A model generated the notes under the pieces. That model ran no database searches. It had not been told where the DNA came from and saw only the letters and a program-made list of their open reading frames with translations. Shown in pieces: positions 23,327 through 32,261 of a stretch of 64,000 bases of DNA. Source of the stretch: Chloroflexota bacterium (GTDB lineage Bacteria; Chloroflexota; Dehalococcoidia; Lucifugimonadales; UBA2985); NCBI GenBank assembly GCA_028877205.1, contig JAPPHY010000011.1, forward strand, positions 81,869-145,868, in the 5' to 3' direction. Within the stretch, counting starts at the first letter, position 1; every line of letters starts with the position of its first letter. The translations under genes and the position numbers were made by a program.

Positions 23327-24589
23327 ATGCGAAGGGTCTTCTACGGATGGTACATCGTAGCCGCAAGCGTAGGGCTGAACTTCTACCTTTCGATAGTGTT
23401 CTTTCAGGGCTTCCAGGTGTTCTTCCTGCCCATCCTCAACGAGTTCGGATGGAGCCGCGCGGTCACGTCGGGCGCGTTCTCGCTCAGGCAGCTGGAGTCC
23501 GGCCTGCTCGCGCCGTTCATCGGCTTCCTGGTGGATCGCTGGGGGCCGAGGGTGGTCATCCTGGCGGGCATCCTGCTTGGAGCGGCGGGGATGATCATGA
23601 TGGGCTTCATCAACTCGCTTTGGACGTTCTACGCCGCCTTCCTCATAGCATCGCTCGGCACCAGCGGCTCATCCCACGGCGTGTCTTGGTCCGTGGCGGT
23701 CGCCAACTGGTTCGACAGGCTCAGGGGGCGAGCGCTGGGCATCGCGATGATGGGCCCCGTGGTGGGCGGCCCGTTCGTTGTTGTGGTGGCTGTCCTGAAC
23801 GGGTGGTTTGGGTGGCGGTCGGCGCTCATCCTTCTGGGCATCGGCATGCTGGTGGTGGGCATACCGCTGGGCATGGTGGCGCGCTCCAGGCCGGAGAAGT
23901 ACGGCATGCTGCCGGACGGCGATACGCATCCGAGGACGGACGAGTCGCAGTCCGCGAGCTGGCAGAGCGCCGGGTATGGCCACTCCGATGGCATGACCGT
24001 GGCAGAGGCAGTGGCCACGCGCGAGTTCTGGCTGCTCATGGTGCTCTTCGCCTCCATGTTCATGGGCATAAGCGGGCTGATGGTGCACCTGATACCCATG
24101 ATGGAGGATATGGGCTACTCCTCTGCGCAGGCTGCGGCCATACTGGGGATCATGTTCCTGCTCAGCGGCATCGGCCGCGTGGGCGCCGGGTTCCTCGCGG
24201 ACGTGCTGGACTTCGTGAAGGTTATGGTAGGTCTCATTGCTTTCCAGATCGTTGGGCTGCTGCTGCTGGTGATGATTGGCCCGGGCCAGCTGTGGCTTGT
24301 CGGCCTGTTTCTTCTGCTCTTCGGCATTGGATTCGGGGGCACCATACCCCTGCGTCCCTTCCTGATGATGCAGATCTTTGGGCCACACTCATTCGGGGCG
24401 CTGCAGGGCCTTGTCCAGGGCGGCGCCATTGGCGCAGGCATGGTCGGGCCAGTGTTCTACGGCTGGGTGTTCGACACGCGCGGCTCATACGACCTGGCCA
24501 TCTACGCATCCATCGGAACTATCCTGGTCTCGCTGCCTCTCCTGTTCTTCATGCGGAAGCCCAGCGCAGTTGCGTTGAGCGTGCGTTGA
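23327..24589 (+). CDS. MFS transporter, oxalate/formate antiporter-like (OFA/MCT branch)
   Basis: 420-aa twelve-helix transporter. The opening FYGWYIVAASVGLNFYLSI, the GVSWSVAVANWFDRLRGRALGIA segment near residue 125 and the RPEKYGM loop are typical of the OFA/monocarboxylate branch, which moves organic anions. Placed directly before an Ldh_2-type dehydrogenase and an FAH-family enzyme, it probably imports the hydroxy- or keto-acid that these degrade (inference). ATG chosen at the first family residue; long upstream in-frame reading overlaps the promoter. Confidence 0.85.
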   Translation: MRRVFYGWYIVAASVGLNFYLSIVFFQGFQVFFLPILNEFGWSRAVTSGAFSLRQLESGLLAPFIGFLVDRWGPRVVILAGILLGAAGMIMMGFINSLWTFYAAFLIASLGTSGSSHGVSWSVAVANWFDRLRGRALGIAMMGPVVGGPFVVVVAVLNGWFGWRSALILLGIGMLVVGIPLGMVARSRPEKYGMLPDGDTHPRTDESQSASWQSAGYGHSDGMTVAEAVATREFWLLMVLFASMFMGISGLMVHLIPMMEDMGYSSAQAAAILGIMFLLSGIGRVGAGFLADVLDFVKVMVGLIAFQIVGLLLLVMIGPGQLWLVGLFLLLFGIGFGGTIPLRPFLMMQIFGPHSFGALQGLVQGGAIGAGMVGPVFYGWVFDTRGSYDLAIYASIGTILVSLPLLFFMRKPSAVALSVR

Positions 24590-24654
24590 TGCCCCCGGGA
24601 CTCGGATCCAGACCAGGGCTACCGGCGTAGAGCCGGCGGCAAGGGAGGTGTGAT

Positions 24655-25782
24655 ATGGCGCCGGAAGCGGCAACCGACAGCGTCCTGGTGGACGCACGAC
24701 GACTGGAGCGGTTTGTGTTCACGGTGTTCTCAACCCTGGGCCTGAGCGAGTCCAACGCGCGGGACGCCGCGGACGTGCTGGTGAAGTCCGACATCTATGG
24801 CATAGACTCGCACGGGGTGCCGCGCCTGGCAGGCTACGTGAACCGGCTCAGGACCGGCGCAGCCGAGGCCAACCCGGAGGTGGTGGTCGTTCACGAGCTG
24901 CCGTCCACGGCCCTGGTGGACGGCGCGAACGGCGTGGGCATGGTAGTGGGCAAGCGCGCAATGGAAATCGCCATACGCAAGGCAGAGGTCACCGGAGCGG
25001 GCTTCGTATCGGTACGCAACAGCTCGCACTTCGGCATCGCAGGCTACTACGCCCGCATGGCCCTAGAGCACGACATGATCGGCTTCAGCATGACCAACGT
25101 GGGCAGCGGCGGCTCCACGCCGCCGACGGGAGGCCGCACAGGCTTCTTCGGCACCAATCCCATTGCCGTGGCGGCTCCCACCGGCACGCCTCCCGCGTTC
25201 GTCATAGACTTCGCCACCACCGTCGTCGCATCCGGCAAGCTCCAGATCGCGCAGCGGCGCGGCCAGGAGGTGCCGCTCGGCTGGATCGTCGACAGCGAGG
25301 GCAATCCGTCCACCAATCCCGCGGACAGGCACGGTGGAGGCCACATCCTGCCCCTGGGCGGCATGAGGGAGACCAGCGGGCACAAGGGCTACGGACTCCT
25401 GCTGCTGGTGGACATCCTGTCCGGCGTGCTATCAGGCGCGGCCGTGGGAGCCTCGGCGGCCAAGCTCACCGCGGAGGGCGCTCAGGCGGAGCAGGCCCGT
25501 TCCGTGGGCGCAGGCTCCAACACCGGCCACTTCTTCGGCGCGCTGCGCGTCGACGGGTTCCGACCGTTGGAGGAGTTCAAGGCGCAGATGGACGAGATGA
25601 TGAGCGTCATTCGCAGCTCTGAGAGGCTGCCGGGCTGGGAACGCATCTTCGTCCACGGCGAACCGGAGTGGGAGGCGGAGCGCGACCGGCTTGAGAACGG
25701 CATCCCGCTGGACAGGCCAACCTACGACTCCCTGGTGAAGGTGTCGCAGGACCTGGACGTTCCCCTGGACGTGGAGATATAG
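24655..25782 (+). CDS. Ldh_2-family (malate/L-lactate/ureidoglycolate) NAD(P)-dependent dehydrogenase
   Basis: 375-aa protein of the YlbC/ComC/MdH family (Rossmann-less NAD(P) oxidoreductases). Seen: YGIDSHGVPRL near residue 44 with the conserved histidine, NSSHFGIAGYYA near residue 122, GTNPIAVAAP near residue 168, and SGHKGYGLLLLVDILSG near residue 240. These oxidise 2-hydroxyacids or ureidoglycolate. Its place between an organic-anion transporter and an FAH-type enzyme suggests a hydroxyacid breakdown route. ATG with GGGAGG upstream. Confidence 0.88.
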   Translation: MAPEAATDSVLVDARRLERFVFTVFSTLGLSESNARDAADVLVKSDIYGIDSHGVPRLAGYVNRLRTGAAEANPEVVVVHELPSTALVDGANGVGMVVGKRAMEIAIRKAEVTGAGFVSVRNSSHFGIAGYYARMALEHDMIGFSMTNVGSGGSTPPTGGRTGFFGTNPIAVAAPTGTPPAFVIDFATTVVASGKLQIAQRRGQEVPLGWIVDSEGNPSTNPADRHGGGHILPLGGMRETSGHKGYGLLLLVDILSGVLSGAAVGASAAKLTAEGAQAEQARSVGAGSNTGHFFGALRVDGFRPLEEFKAQMDEMMSVIRSSERLPGWERIFVHGEPEWEAERDRLENGIPLDRPTYDSLVKVSQDLDVPLDVEI

Positions 25783-25826
25783 GGTCACAAGAGCACAGGT
25801 CAACCGGAGACAACAAGGAGGAGACC

Positions 25827-26729
25827 ATGAAGCTGGTGCTATACGGCGATGAGTTCAACCTGGGAATCCTAGACGGCGATTCGGTGATCGACGCCTCATC
25901 GGTTGCGGACGCCATAGGCCATCACTCGCCGCAGGAGCTGATGAGCGGCCTCATCGCGGACTTCGACCGGCACCGGGGCGCCCTAGAGCAGCTTGCCGCC
26001 TCGGGTTCTCGTGTGCCTGCAGACAGCGTGCGGCTGCGCGCACCGCTGCCCCGCCCGCCGCGGCTGGTGTGCATGGCCGTCAACTACCTGGAGCACGATG
26101 ACCAGGTCGAGCCCGCCCCTATCAACGCCTTCAACAAGTCCTCCGGCAGCGTCATCGGCGATGGCGATACGATTGTCCTGCCGAGCGCGCCTGCCACGGT
26201 CTTCGAGCACGAGGCGGAGCTTGGCCTGGTCATCGGCAAGCGCGCCAGCGCCATCAAGGCGGAGGACGCATACGACTACGTATTCGGGTACGTCAACTTC
26301 ATAGACGTGTCCTGCAGAGGCATAGGCCCCGCAGGCCGCGACAGCTTCTTCATCGGCAAGTCGTGGGACACCTTCGGGCCCATGGGCCCGGCAATCGTCA
26401 CCGCCGACGAGGTGGCGGACCCGCTGAACCTGCCCGTGCGCCTCAGCGTTCAGGGCGTGCTGCGACAGGACTACAGCACGCGCAGCATGGGGCACAAGAT
26501 CCCGGAGCTTCTGGAGTGGGTTACCTGGATCACCGCGCTGGAGCCGGGCGACGTCGTGGCGTGCGGCACGCACCACCAGGGCCTGGGGCCGCTGCAGGAC
26601 GGCGACGTGGTGGAGATGGAGATTGCCGAGTTCGGCAAGCTCACGCTTAACGTCACGGACGAACTGAAGCGCTCTTGGCCGCGGGAGACGCGGGCGCAGC
26701 GCGAGGCGCGGGAGGCGGCGGGGCGATAG
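25827..26729 (+). CDS. Fumarylacetoacetate hydrolase (FAH) family protein
   Basis: 300-aa protein with a short N-terminal domain and the FAH catalytic domain. Metal ligands are visible in FEHEAELGLVIG (about residues 130-141) and in YVNFIDVSCRG; GKSWDTFGPMGPAIV and GDVVACGTHHQGLG complete the site. Family members hydrolyse or decarboxylate C-C bonds in oxo-acids, or hydrate/isomerise them (acylpyruvases, HpaG/MhpD). AAGGAGG lies upstream of the ATG. Forty-four bases after the dehydrogenase, so probably the next pathway step. Confidence 0.87.
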   Translation: MKLVLYGDEFNLGILDGDSVIDASSVADAIGHHSPQELMSGLIADFDRHRGALEQLAASGSRVPADSVRLRAPLPRPPRLVCMAVNYLEHDDQVEPAPINAFNKSSGSVIGDGDTIVLPSAPATVFEHEAELGLVIGKRASAIKAEDAYDYVFGYVNFIDVSCRGIGPAGRDSFFIGKSWDTFGPMGPAIVTADEVADPLNLPVRLSVQGVLRQDYSTRSMGHKIPELLEWVTWITALEPGDVVACGTHHQGLGPLQDGDVVEMEIAEFGKLTLNVTDELKRSWPRETRAQREAREAAGR

Positions 26730-26899
26730 CCGCAGTGCGGCTTTCGTATACCAGACTCCGCCCGTACTTCGACAAGCTCAGCACGAACGGAGTAGAGCTT
26801 GCCCGGCCACGCCTCATGCTTCATAATCGAATCGAGGAGGGGTGTTGCGCCCCTTCGCCAAGCACGGCATGGAATGAAACCGAACGGGAGGTGACTCGC
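26730..26899. repeat. Short spacer with CTTCGACAAGCTCAG-type repeat
   Basis: Bases 26765-26793 hold TACTTCGACAAGCTCAGCAC, a member of a short palindromic repeat family also seen at 36379-36515, 22504-22532 and 55933-55968. The right end holds GGGAGGTG, the ribosome site of the next gene. Confidence 0.55.
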
Positions 26900-26900
26900 C

Positions 26901-27173
26901 TTGGCACACTTGCTGATCAGACATAAGGTGGAGAGCTACGCCAAGTGGCGGCCAGCGTTCAACGAGCAGGCCGCCGACCGGCAGGCCGCTGGCCAGGAGG
27001 GGGAAGCCCAGGTATTCCGCAGCGGAGACGACCCCTGGGAGGTCCTGGTCCTCATGGAGTGGGACGAGCTCGAGAGAGCCCGCCAGTTCGCCGCCTCCGA
27101 TGCGACGCGCGAGGCCATGCAGGCCGCCGGCGTCACGGACGAGCCCACCTTCCACTTCCTGCAGGGCGTGTAG
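26901..27173 (+). CDS. Small dimeric alpha/beta-barrel protein (ABM-like)
   Basis: 90-aa protein matching the group of short ferredoxin-like alpha/beta-barrel proteins: opening LLIRHKVESYAKWRPAF, middle VLVLMEWDELERARQFA, closing MQAAGVTDEPTFHFL. Antibiotic-biosynthesis-monooxygenase-like folds of this size dimerise; function here unknown. The TTG start follows GGGAGGTG by about eight bases and gives the expected N-terminus. Directly followed by lipB. Confidence 0.75.
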   Translation: MAHLLIRHKVESYAKWRPAFNEQAADRQAAGQEGEAQVFRSGDDPWEVLVLMEWDELERARQFAASDATREAMQAAGVTDEPTFHFLQGV

Positions 27174-27196
27174 CGCCCGCGCTGAGTAGTCCCGCC

Positions 27197-27895
27197 TTGG
27201 CCTCGCAGAACTGTATATACACCCGCCTGGGAGAGGTGGACTACACCGAGGCGTGGGACATGCAGCGGGATGTCGCACGCCGCAGGGCGGACGGCGAGCT
27301 CCCGGACTCGCTGCTGCTGCTCGAGCATCCGCACACGTACACGCTGGGCAGGCGCGCCTTCATCGGGGACGTGCTGGCGGGCGACGAGGCGCTTCGGCGT
27401 ATCGGCGTACGCGTCGTACAGGCGGACAGGGGCGGGCTGGTCACCTACCACGGGCCCGGCCAGATCGTCGGATACCCCATCATGGATGTCAGACCCCTGG
27501 GCGGGCCGCGGGACTACGTCTGCGCGCTGGAGGAGGTCGTCATTCTCACGCTCAACGATTTCGGCCTGGCCGCAGAGCGGGTCCCGGACGCGATAGGCGT
27601 GTGGGTCAACGGCGAGAAAGTCGCTTCCGTGGGCGTGAGGATAAGCCGCGGAATCTCCACCCACGGCTTCGCGCTGAACGTGAACACGGACCTGTCCTAC
27701 TTCCGCCACATTGTGCCGTGTGGAATGCCGGGCGCAGTGGTCGGCAGCATGGAGAGCCTGCTGGGAGCGCCGGTCGACGTGGATCGGGTGGCCGAGCGGC
27801 TGGTGCACCACTTCGGGAGCCGGCTGCGCAGGACGATGGTGGAGGTGGAACCGGCTGCGATTGGCGCTCGCACCGGCGCTGGAACGCGGGCCTAG
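27197..27895 (+). CDS. lipB: Octanoyltransferase LipB
   Basis: 232-aa lipoyl(octanoyl) transferase moving octanoate from acyl carrier protein to lipoyl domains. Seen: LLLEHPHTYTLGRR, the substrate pocket RGGLVTYHGPGQIVGYP near residue 83, the catalytic lysine in GEKVASVGVR near residue 140, HGFALNVNTDL, and the catalytic cysteine in IVPCGMPGAVVGS near residue 176. TTG at 27197 gives the usual N-terminus, though no ribosome site is obvious. Its TAG overlaps the TAG of the convergent cysS fusion through a shared CTAG. No lipA in the window. Confidence 0.92.
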   Translation: MASQNCIYTRLGEVDYTEAWDMQRDVARRRADGELPDSLLLLEHPHTYTLGRRAFIGDVLAGDEALRRIGVRVVQADRGGLVTYHGPGQIVGYPIMDVRPLGGPRDYVCALEEVVILTLNDFGLAAERVPDAIGVWVNGEKVASVGVRISRGISTHGFALNVNTDLSYFRHIVPCGMPGAVVGSMESLLGAPVDVDRVAERLVHHFGSRLRRTMVEVEPAAIGARTGAGTRA

Positions 27896-30063
27896 CCGCC
27901 GCCGGCTGAGACCAGAAGCTCCTGGCGGTGCCCCCAGCGCCTGAGGAAGCGGCGGAAGTTCACCATACTTAGCTCCTCCCGCTCCTCCTCCGACAAGCTG
28001 GTCCACACCCTGTGCTCGTGGCGCTGAAGCGGCAACGAGGAAAGCGCCATCAGCCGGTAGCCCTTCTCCAGGAAGCAGAAGCTGTACTCCAGGTCCAGGT
28101 TGCGATAGAAGCGGAAGCTCTCTCGCATCAGCTCCACGTCCTGCACCAGCGCTCGCCGAAATGCGAAGCAGTACGCCTGGATCGCGTCCGCCCTGCCCTC
28201 GTCTATCTCCTCGAAGTGACGCAGGTCGGAGGTGCGCAGGCCCCACGGGCCCGCGGCTCCCACGCTAGCATCGGCCAGTGCGGCGGCCAGGGGCGACAGG
28301 AAGTCCTCCGTGGCCTCCACGGACGTGTCCATGAGCACGACGTAGGCGCCAAGGCTCTGCTTTAGCAGGATGTTCTTGGCGGCGGCCTCGCCCAGCACGT
28401 GGTCTGCGTGGATCACTCTGACCCGCGGGTCTTCTCCCGCCTTCTCTTCCAGCCACGCGGACGTGCCGTCCGTGGAGCCGTTGTCCACCACCACGATCTC
28501 CAGAGAATGCCGGTCGCCCAGCGGGAGCACGCTGTCGATGCACCTCTGCACGTCGCCGAGATAGTTGCACGCCACGATGCCCACGGAGAACTCCGGCCCG
28601 TCCGGCTCATCCAGCAGCGACGACACTTCACGCGACGATGAGACCTCCGGCCACCGCTCGCGCCGCCTCTCCAGCTCAGACTTGGGCCGGGCGCGAGTGC
28701 CTGCGGCTGCGTCCTCGAGGATGTATCCGTCATCACCCACGCTGCGCCGTACTGCGTCTGCCTCAGGGTAGTCCAGCCTTGCCCGCAACTCAGACCGCCG
28801 GGCCTGCGCCTCCGATATGCGCTCCGGCACGCGCCACGACTCCACCGAGCCTGCGAGGCCCAGCCCCAGTATGCCGTCGAACTCCAACAACAGCGCCAGC
28901 TTTGCGCGGTCCGGCAGGTCGCTACGCGTCATCGCCCAAGTCAGCGAGAGTGCGCCGGGCATGTCCAGGTCGTCGTTCACCCGCTCTAGGAAAGTCTGCC
29001 TCCAATGCTCGACGTCCGCGCCGTCGACGCCGGCCACTCCCGTCAAGGCCGACCACTCCCACACGCGGTTGCGCAACCGCTGCAAGCCTCGCTGGGCCGC
29101 CCGGAGCGCGGAGAAGGTGAAGTTGAGGCGGGAGCGGTATCGGACCGTGAGACAGAGATACCTGAATGCCATCGGGTCAAAGCCGCGGCTCTCAAGCTCC
29201 TCCAGGGTGTAGTCGTTGGCGGAGGACTTGGACATCTTCACGCCGTCCGCCAGCAGGTGCTGGCCGTGGACCCACGTCCGCACGAACGGGCCGCCGAAAG
29301 CCCCCTCGCTCTGAGCTCGCTCGCCCTCGTGGTGCGGGAAGACGTTGTCCACGCCGCCGGTGTGAATGTCCAGCCGCTCGCCGAGGTACTTCGTGGACAT
29401 CGCGGAGCACTCGATGTGCCACCCGGGGAAGCCGTCGCCCCACGGGCTGGGCCAGAACAGCAGCCTGCCAGGCTCGGCCGCCTTCCACAGCGTGAAGTCG
29501 CGGGGGTCGCGCTTGAGCGGGTCGGCCTCCGCCCTCACGCCCTCCAGCAGGTCTCCGCCCACGTTGCCGGACAGGCGGCCGTAGTCGGGGAAGCGGGACA
29601 CGGAGAAGTACACGTTGCCGTCCACCTCGTAGGCGTAGCCGCGCTCAAGGAGCCGCTCAGTGATACTGACCATCTCTTCGACGTGGTCCGTGGCGCGCGG
29701 GAAGTGGGTTGCGGGCAGGATGCCCAGCCTCGCTTCGTCCGCGTGAAAGGCCTCGGTGTAGAAGTCGGCGATCTCCCGCGGCGTCTTGCCCTCCGCCAGC
29801 GCGGATGCGATCACCTTGTCCTCGCCGCGCTCCAGCATTTCCTGGCGCATGTGGCCCACATCGGTTATATTCTTTACGTGGACTACGCTCAGCCCCTGCG
29901 CCTCCAGGCCGCGGCGAATCCAGTCGGCCATAAGGTAGGTACGAAGGTTGCCTATGTGCGCGTGGCGGTATACCGTGGGGCCGCAGCTGTACATCCGCAC
30001 CACCCCCGGCTCGAGGGGCTGGACGGGGTCCACACTCCGGGAGAGCGTATTGGAAAGTCGCAT
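27892..30063 (-). CDS. cysS: Cysteinyl-tRNA synthetase fused to a GT2-family glycosyltransferase
   Basis: 723-aa two-part protein. Residues 1 to about 470 are a complete CysRS: MYSCGPTVY (zinc cysteine), HAHIGN as the HIGH motif near residue 34, IECSAMS and HHEGERAQSE (other zinc ligands), KMSKS near residue 275, and the C-terminal helices ending ILEDAAAGTRARP. Residues about 487-723 form a GT2-like domain: FSVGIVACNY, VVVDNGSTDGTSAWL, the DxD-like MDTSVEATEDF, and FRFYRNLDLEYSF with RHEHRVW. GT2 enzymes transfer sugar from nucleotide sugars. A 723-aa CysRS is far longer than the usual ~460 aa and the reading is uninterrupted. Start ATG with AGGTGAGG upstream; divergent from folP. Confidence 0.9.
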   Translation of the reverse strand: MRLSNTLSRSVDPVQPLEPGVVRMYSCGPTVYRHAHIGNLRTYLMADWIRRGLEAQGLSVVHVKNITDVGHMRQEMLERGEDKVIASALAEGKTPREIADFYTEAFHADEARLGILPATHFPRATDHVEEMVSITERLLERGYAYEVDGNVYFSVSRFPDYGRLSGNVGGDLLEGVRAEADPLKRDPRDFTLWKAAEPGRLLFWPSPWGDGFPGWHIECSAMSTKYLGERLDIHTGGVDNVFPHHEGERAQSEGAFGGPFVRTWVHGQHLLADGVKMSKSSANDYTLEELESRGFDPMAFRYLCLTVRYRSRLNFTFSALRAAQRGLQRLRNRVWEWSALTGVAGVDGADVEHWRQTFLERVNDDLDMPGALSLTWAMTRSDLPDRAKLALLLEFDGILGLGLAGSVESWRVPERISEAQARRSELRARLDYPEADAVRRSVGDDGYILEDAAAGTRARPKSELERRRERWPEVSSSREVSSLLDEPDGPEFSVGIVACNYLGDVQRCIDSVLPLGDRHSLEIVVVDNGSTDGTSAWLEEKAGEDPRVRVIHADHVLGEAAAKNILLKQSLGAYVVLMDTSVEATEDFLSPLAAALADASVGAAGPWGLRTSDLRHFEEIDEGRADAIQAYCFAFRRALVQDVELMRESFRFYRNLDLEYSFCFLEKGYRLMALSSLPLQRHEHRVWTSLSEEEREELSMVNFRRFLRRWGHRQELLVSAGGG

Positions 30064-30147
30064 GGCCTCACCTGCAACGGTAAGTCGGACTGCGTGTAAT
30101 TCTAGTCCTTCCTCGGCGATGCTTCAATCCCGCCCACGCGCCGCTAG

Positions 30148-31014
30148 GTGCAAGCCGTGACGGGACCGAGTGCGGCCGGCAGCACGCGCTGCGGTCCCAT
30201 GACGTTCGAGTGGGGCAGCCGCACGTACGTCATGGGCATCGTGAACTTGACCCCAGACTCGTTCTCTGGCGACGGCCTGGCCTACGATGCCGACGCGGCC
30301 CTGGAGCAGGCCCTGCGCTTCCAGACAGAGGGCGCGGACATCATCGACGTGGGCGGCGAGTCCACGCGGCCCGGCCACACGCCCGTGGACGCCGACGAGG
30401 AGATGAGACGCGTGCTGCCCGTCGTCCGTCTGCTGGCCTCCCGTCTGCACGTGCCCATCAGCGTCGACACCCACAAGCACGAGGTTGCGCGGGAAGCCGT
30501 GGCCGCTGGAGCCTCAATGATCAACGACGTTTGGGGACTGAAGCGCGACCCTGCCCTGGCCGAGTTGGCCTCCCGCGAGGGCGTGCCCATCGTGCTAATG
30601 CACAACCAGAGCGGCACCGCCTACGCCGACCTGCTCCCGGACGTGATCGCGAGCCTGCGCGCGAGCATGGACACGGCGCTTGGCGCGGGCGTCCCTCCCC
30701 AGAACATCATCCTTGACCCCGGCGTGGGGTTCGGCAAGACTGCTGAGCACAACCTGGAGCTGCTGCGCAGACTCTCGGAGCTTACGTCGCTTGGACGGCC
30801 CCTGCTGGTGGGCACCTCCCGCAAGTCCACCATAGGGCTGGTGCTTGACCTGCCTGTGGAGGAGCGGCTGGAGGGCACGGCGGCCACGGTTGCGCTTGCC
30901 ATCGCCAACGGCGCGGACGTCGTGCGCGTCCACGACGTGAAGGAAATGGCGCGTGTCGCCAGGATGAGCGACGCCGTCGTGAGGGGCTGGACGGCTCCCG
31001 CGGGCGGCCCGTGA
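30148..31014 (+). CDS. folP: Dihydropteroate synthase FolP
   Basis: 288-aa TIM-barrel enzyme joining para-aminobenzoate to hydroxymethyl-dihydropterin pyrophosphate. Signature VMGIVNLTPDSFSGDG near residue 28, IIDVGGESTRPGHTPV near residue 65, and GTSRKSTIG with the substrate lysine near residue 225. The start is uncertain: GTG at 30148 is taken, but GTG 30163 or ATG 30199 also precede the first strand and no ribosome site is strong. Its stop overlaps the start of folK by four bases. Confidence 0.92.
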   Translation: MQAVTGPSAAGSTRCGPMTFEWGSRTYVMGIVNLTPDSFSGDGLAYDADAALEQALRFQTEGADIIDVGGESTRPGHTPVDADEEMRRVLPVVRLLASRLHVPISVDTHKHEVAREAVAAGASMINDVWGLKRDPALAELASREGVPIVLMHNQSGTAYADLLPDVIASLRASMDTALGAGVPPQNIILDPGVGFGKTAEHNLELLRRLSELTSLGRPLLVGTSRKSTIGLVLDLPVEERLEGTAATVALAIANGADVVRVHDVKEMARVARMSDAVVRGWTAPAGGP

Positions 31015-31520
31015 CAACCGTCGAGGCCTATCTCGGGCTGGGGTCGAACCTCGGCGACCGGGAGCGGAACCTTGCCAGCGCCGTCTCAATGCTGGATGAG
31101 CGCCTGGCGGCTCCTGTTATCCTGTCGTCAGTATACGAGACGAAGCCGTGGGGCTACGCCGACCAGCCGGACTTCCTCAACCTGGCGTGCCGCGTTGAGA
31201 CAGGACTCAAACCGGAGGCGCTGCTTGGCGCGGCCCAGGAGGTGGAGCGGCTCCTCGGCCGCGTGCCGACGTTTCCTTACGGCCCCAGAGCCATCGACGT
31301 GGACATCCTGCTGTACGGGGACCAGGTTGTCGACACGCCTGAACTGCGCGTGCCCCATCCACACCTGATCGAGAGGGCCTTTGCGCTCTCTCCGCTGGCC
31401 GAGCTCGCTCCGGAGCTGCTGCACCCGGAGTTGGGAGTGTCGATTCGGGAGCTGCTGGAGCGGCTGCCGCGCGCGGAGAGGGATGGCGTGTCGATCGTTG
31501 GGCCACTGCTTCGCAGGTAG
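31011..31520 (+). CDS. folK: 2-amino-4-hydroxy-6-hydroxymethyldihydropteridine pyrophosphokinase FolK
   Basis: 169-aa HPPK, which pyrophosphorylates the pterin that FolP uses. Seen: AYLGLGSNLGDRERNL at the start, DFLNLACRVET, and the Mg-binding signature GPRAIDVDILLYGD near residue 95, followed by PHPHLIERAFALSPLAE. GTG start overlapping folP's stop (GTGA), so translationally coupled. No folB gene lies between or beside the two, unlike many folate operons. Convergent with the Trm112-like gene, five bases apart. Confidence 0.93.
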   Translation: MTTVEAYLGLGSNLGDRERNLASAVSMLDERLAAPVILSSVYETKPWGYADQPDFLNLACRVETGLKPEALLGAAQEVERLLGRVPTFPYGPRAIDVDILLYGDQVVDTPELRVPHPHLIERAFALSPLAELAPELLHPELGVSIRELLERLPRAERDGVSIVGPLLRR

Positions 31521-31525
31521 GACAG

Positions 31526-31708
31526 CTACGTTCGCAGGTTGGGGGGGAGGAGGTTGGGAATGGAGTCCTCAATCGGGTAGCTCTCCGGGCAGCTCTCGCA
31601 TTCGAGAGTGCCCTTGACCACCTCAACCTCGTTCTCCTCTTCTACCGTGAGGGTCAGAGGGCTCTTGCACATGGGACAGGCCAGGATATCCAGAAGCTCT
31701 CTCTTCAT
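31526..31708 (-). CDS. Trm112-like (UPF0434/YcaR) protein
   Basis: 60-aa protein opening with RELLDILACPMCKSPL and closing with ESYPIEDSIPNLL, the Trm112/YcaR signature. Cys11 and Cys14 with Cys37 and Cys40 form a zinc-ribbon-like pair. In other organisms Trm112 activates methyltransferases; the bacterial role is unclear. Complete for its family. Confidence 0.85.
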   Translation of the reverse strand: MKRELLDILACPMCKSPLTLTVEEENEVEVVKGTLECESCPESYPIEDSIPNLLPPNLRT

Positions 31709-31760
31709 GTGTCGGCGCTCCCTTGGGCTACGTTCAGCCGCCGTCTATATTGCCTTCACG

Positions 31761-32261
31761 CTATCTGCCTGTCAATCCCTCCTGATAAATGAAGGCCAGC
31801 AGGTCTGACAGGAAGATCACGGTAATGCCCAAGATGACTGTCAGGTTGACGCCTGACGTCAGGTATCTGGCCTTGGCGCGAATGCCTCGTGCGGCGGGCG
31901 AAGCCTCCCCGGCCGCAGGAGCGGCCGGCCGGCCCCACCTCCGGCGCGCGATCACGAACATGACCAGCGCCAGCGCGATCTTCACCGCGGCCGCGACGGT
32001 GTAGGCGGGAGGCGTCGTCGGCTCGCTCAGCCTGTCGAACAGCATGACCGCGCCAGTGATCACCAGGACAGCAATGGACGTGTCGACCACGCCGCGGAAG
32101 CGTACCAGGGCCTCCGCGCTGAGACCTGGCCCTCGAGGCTCAGCGTCGCTCGCGCGGGGCCTGAGCGCCAGCACGTAGAACAGCGTGCCTCCGACCCAGG
32201 TCACTGCCGCGAGGGCGTGACACCAGCGAATGAGCAGCAGGACACCCTCACTCAGGGTCAC
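31761..32261 (-). CDS. CopD-like/DUF membrane protein
   Basis: 166-aa integral membrane protein with about four helices. The opening IRWCHALAAVTWVGGTLFYVLALRP matches the CopD-like (copper resistance D / membrane haem-like) families, where the histidine sits in the first helix. A hydrophilic loop rich in Ala and Pro (near residues 110-125) precedes the last helix. Function unknown. It lies 52 bases after the Trm112-like gene on the same strand. Confidence 0.6.
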   Translation of the reverse strand: MTLSEGVLLLIRWCHALAAVTWVGGTLFYVLALRPRASDAEPRGPGLSAEALVRFRGVVDTSIAVLVITGAVMLFDRLSEPTTPPAYTVAAAVKIALALVMFVIARRRWGRPAAPAAGEASPAARGIRAKARYLTSGVNLTVILGITVIFLSDLLAFIYQEGLTGR

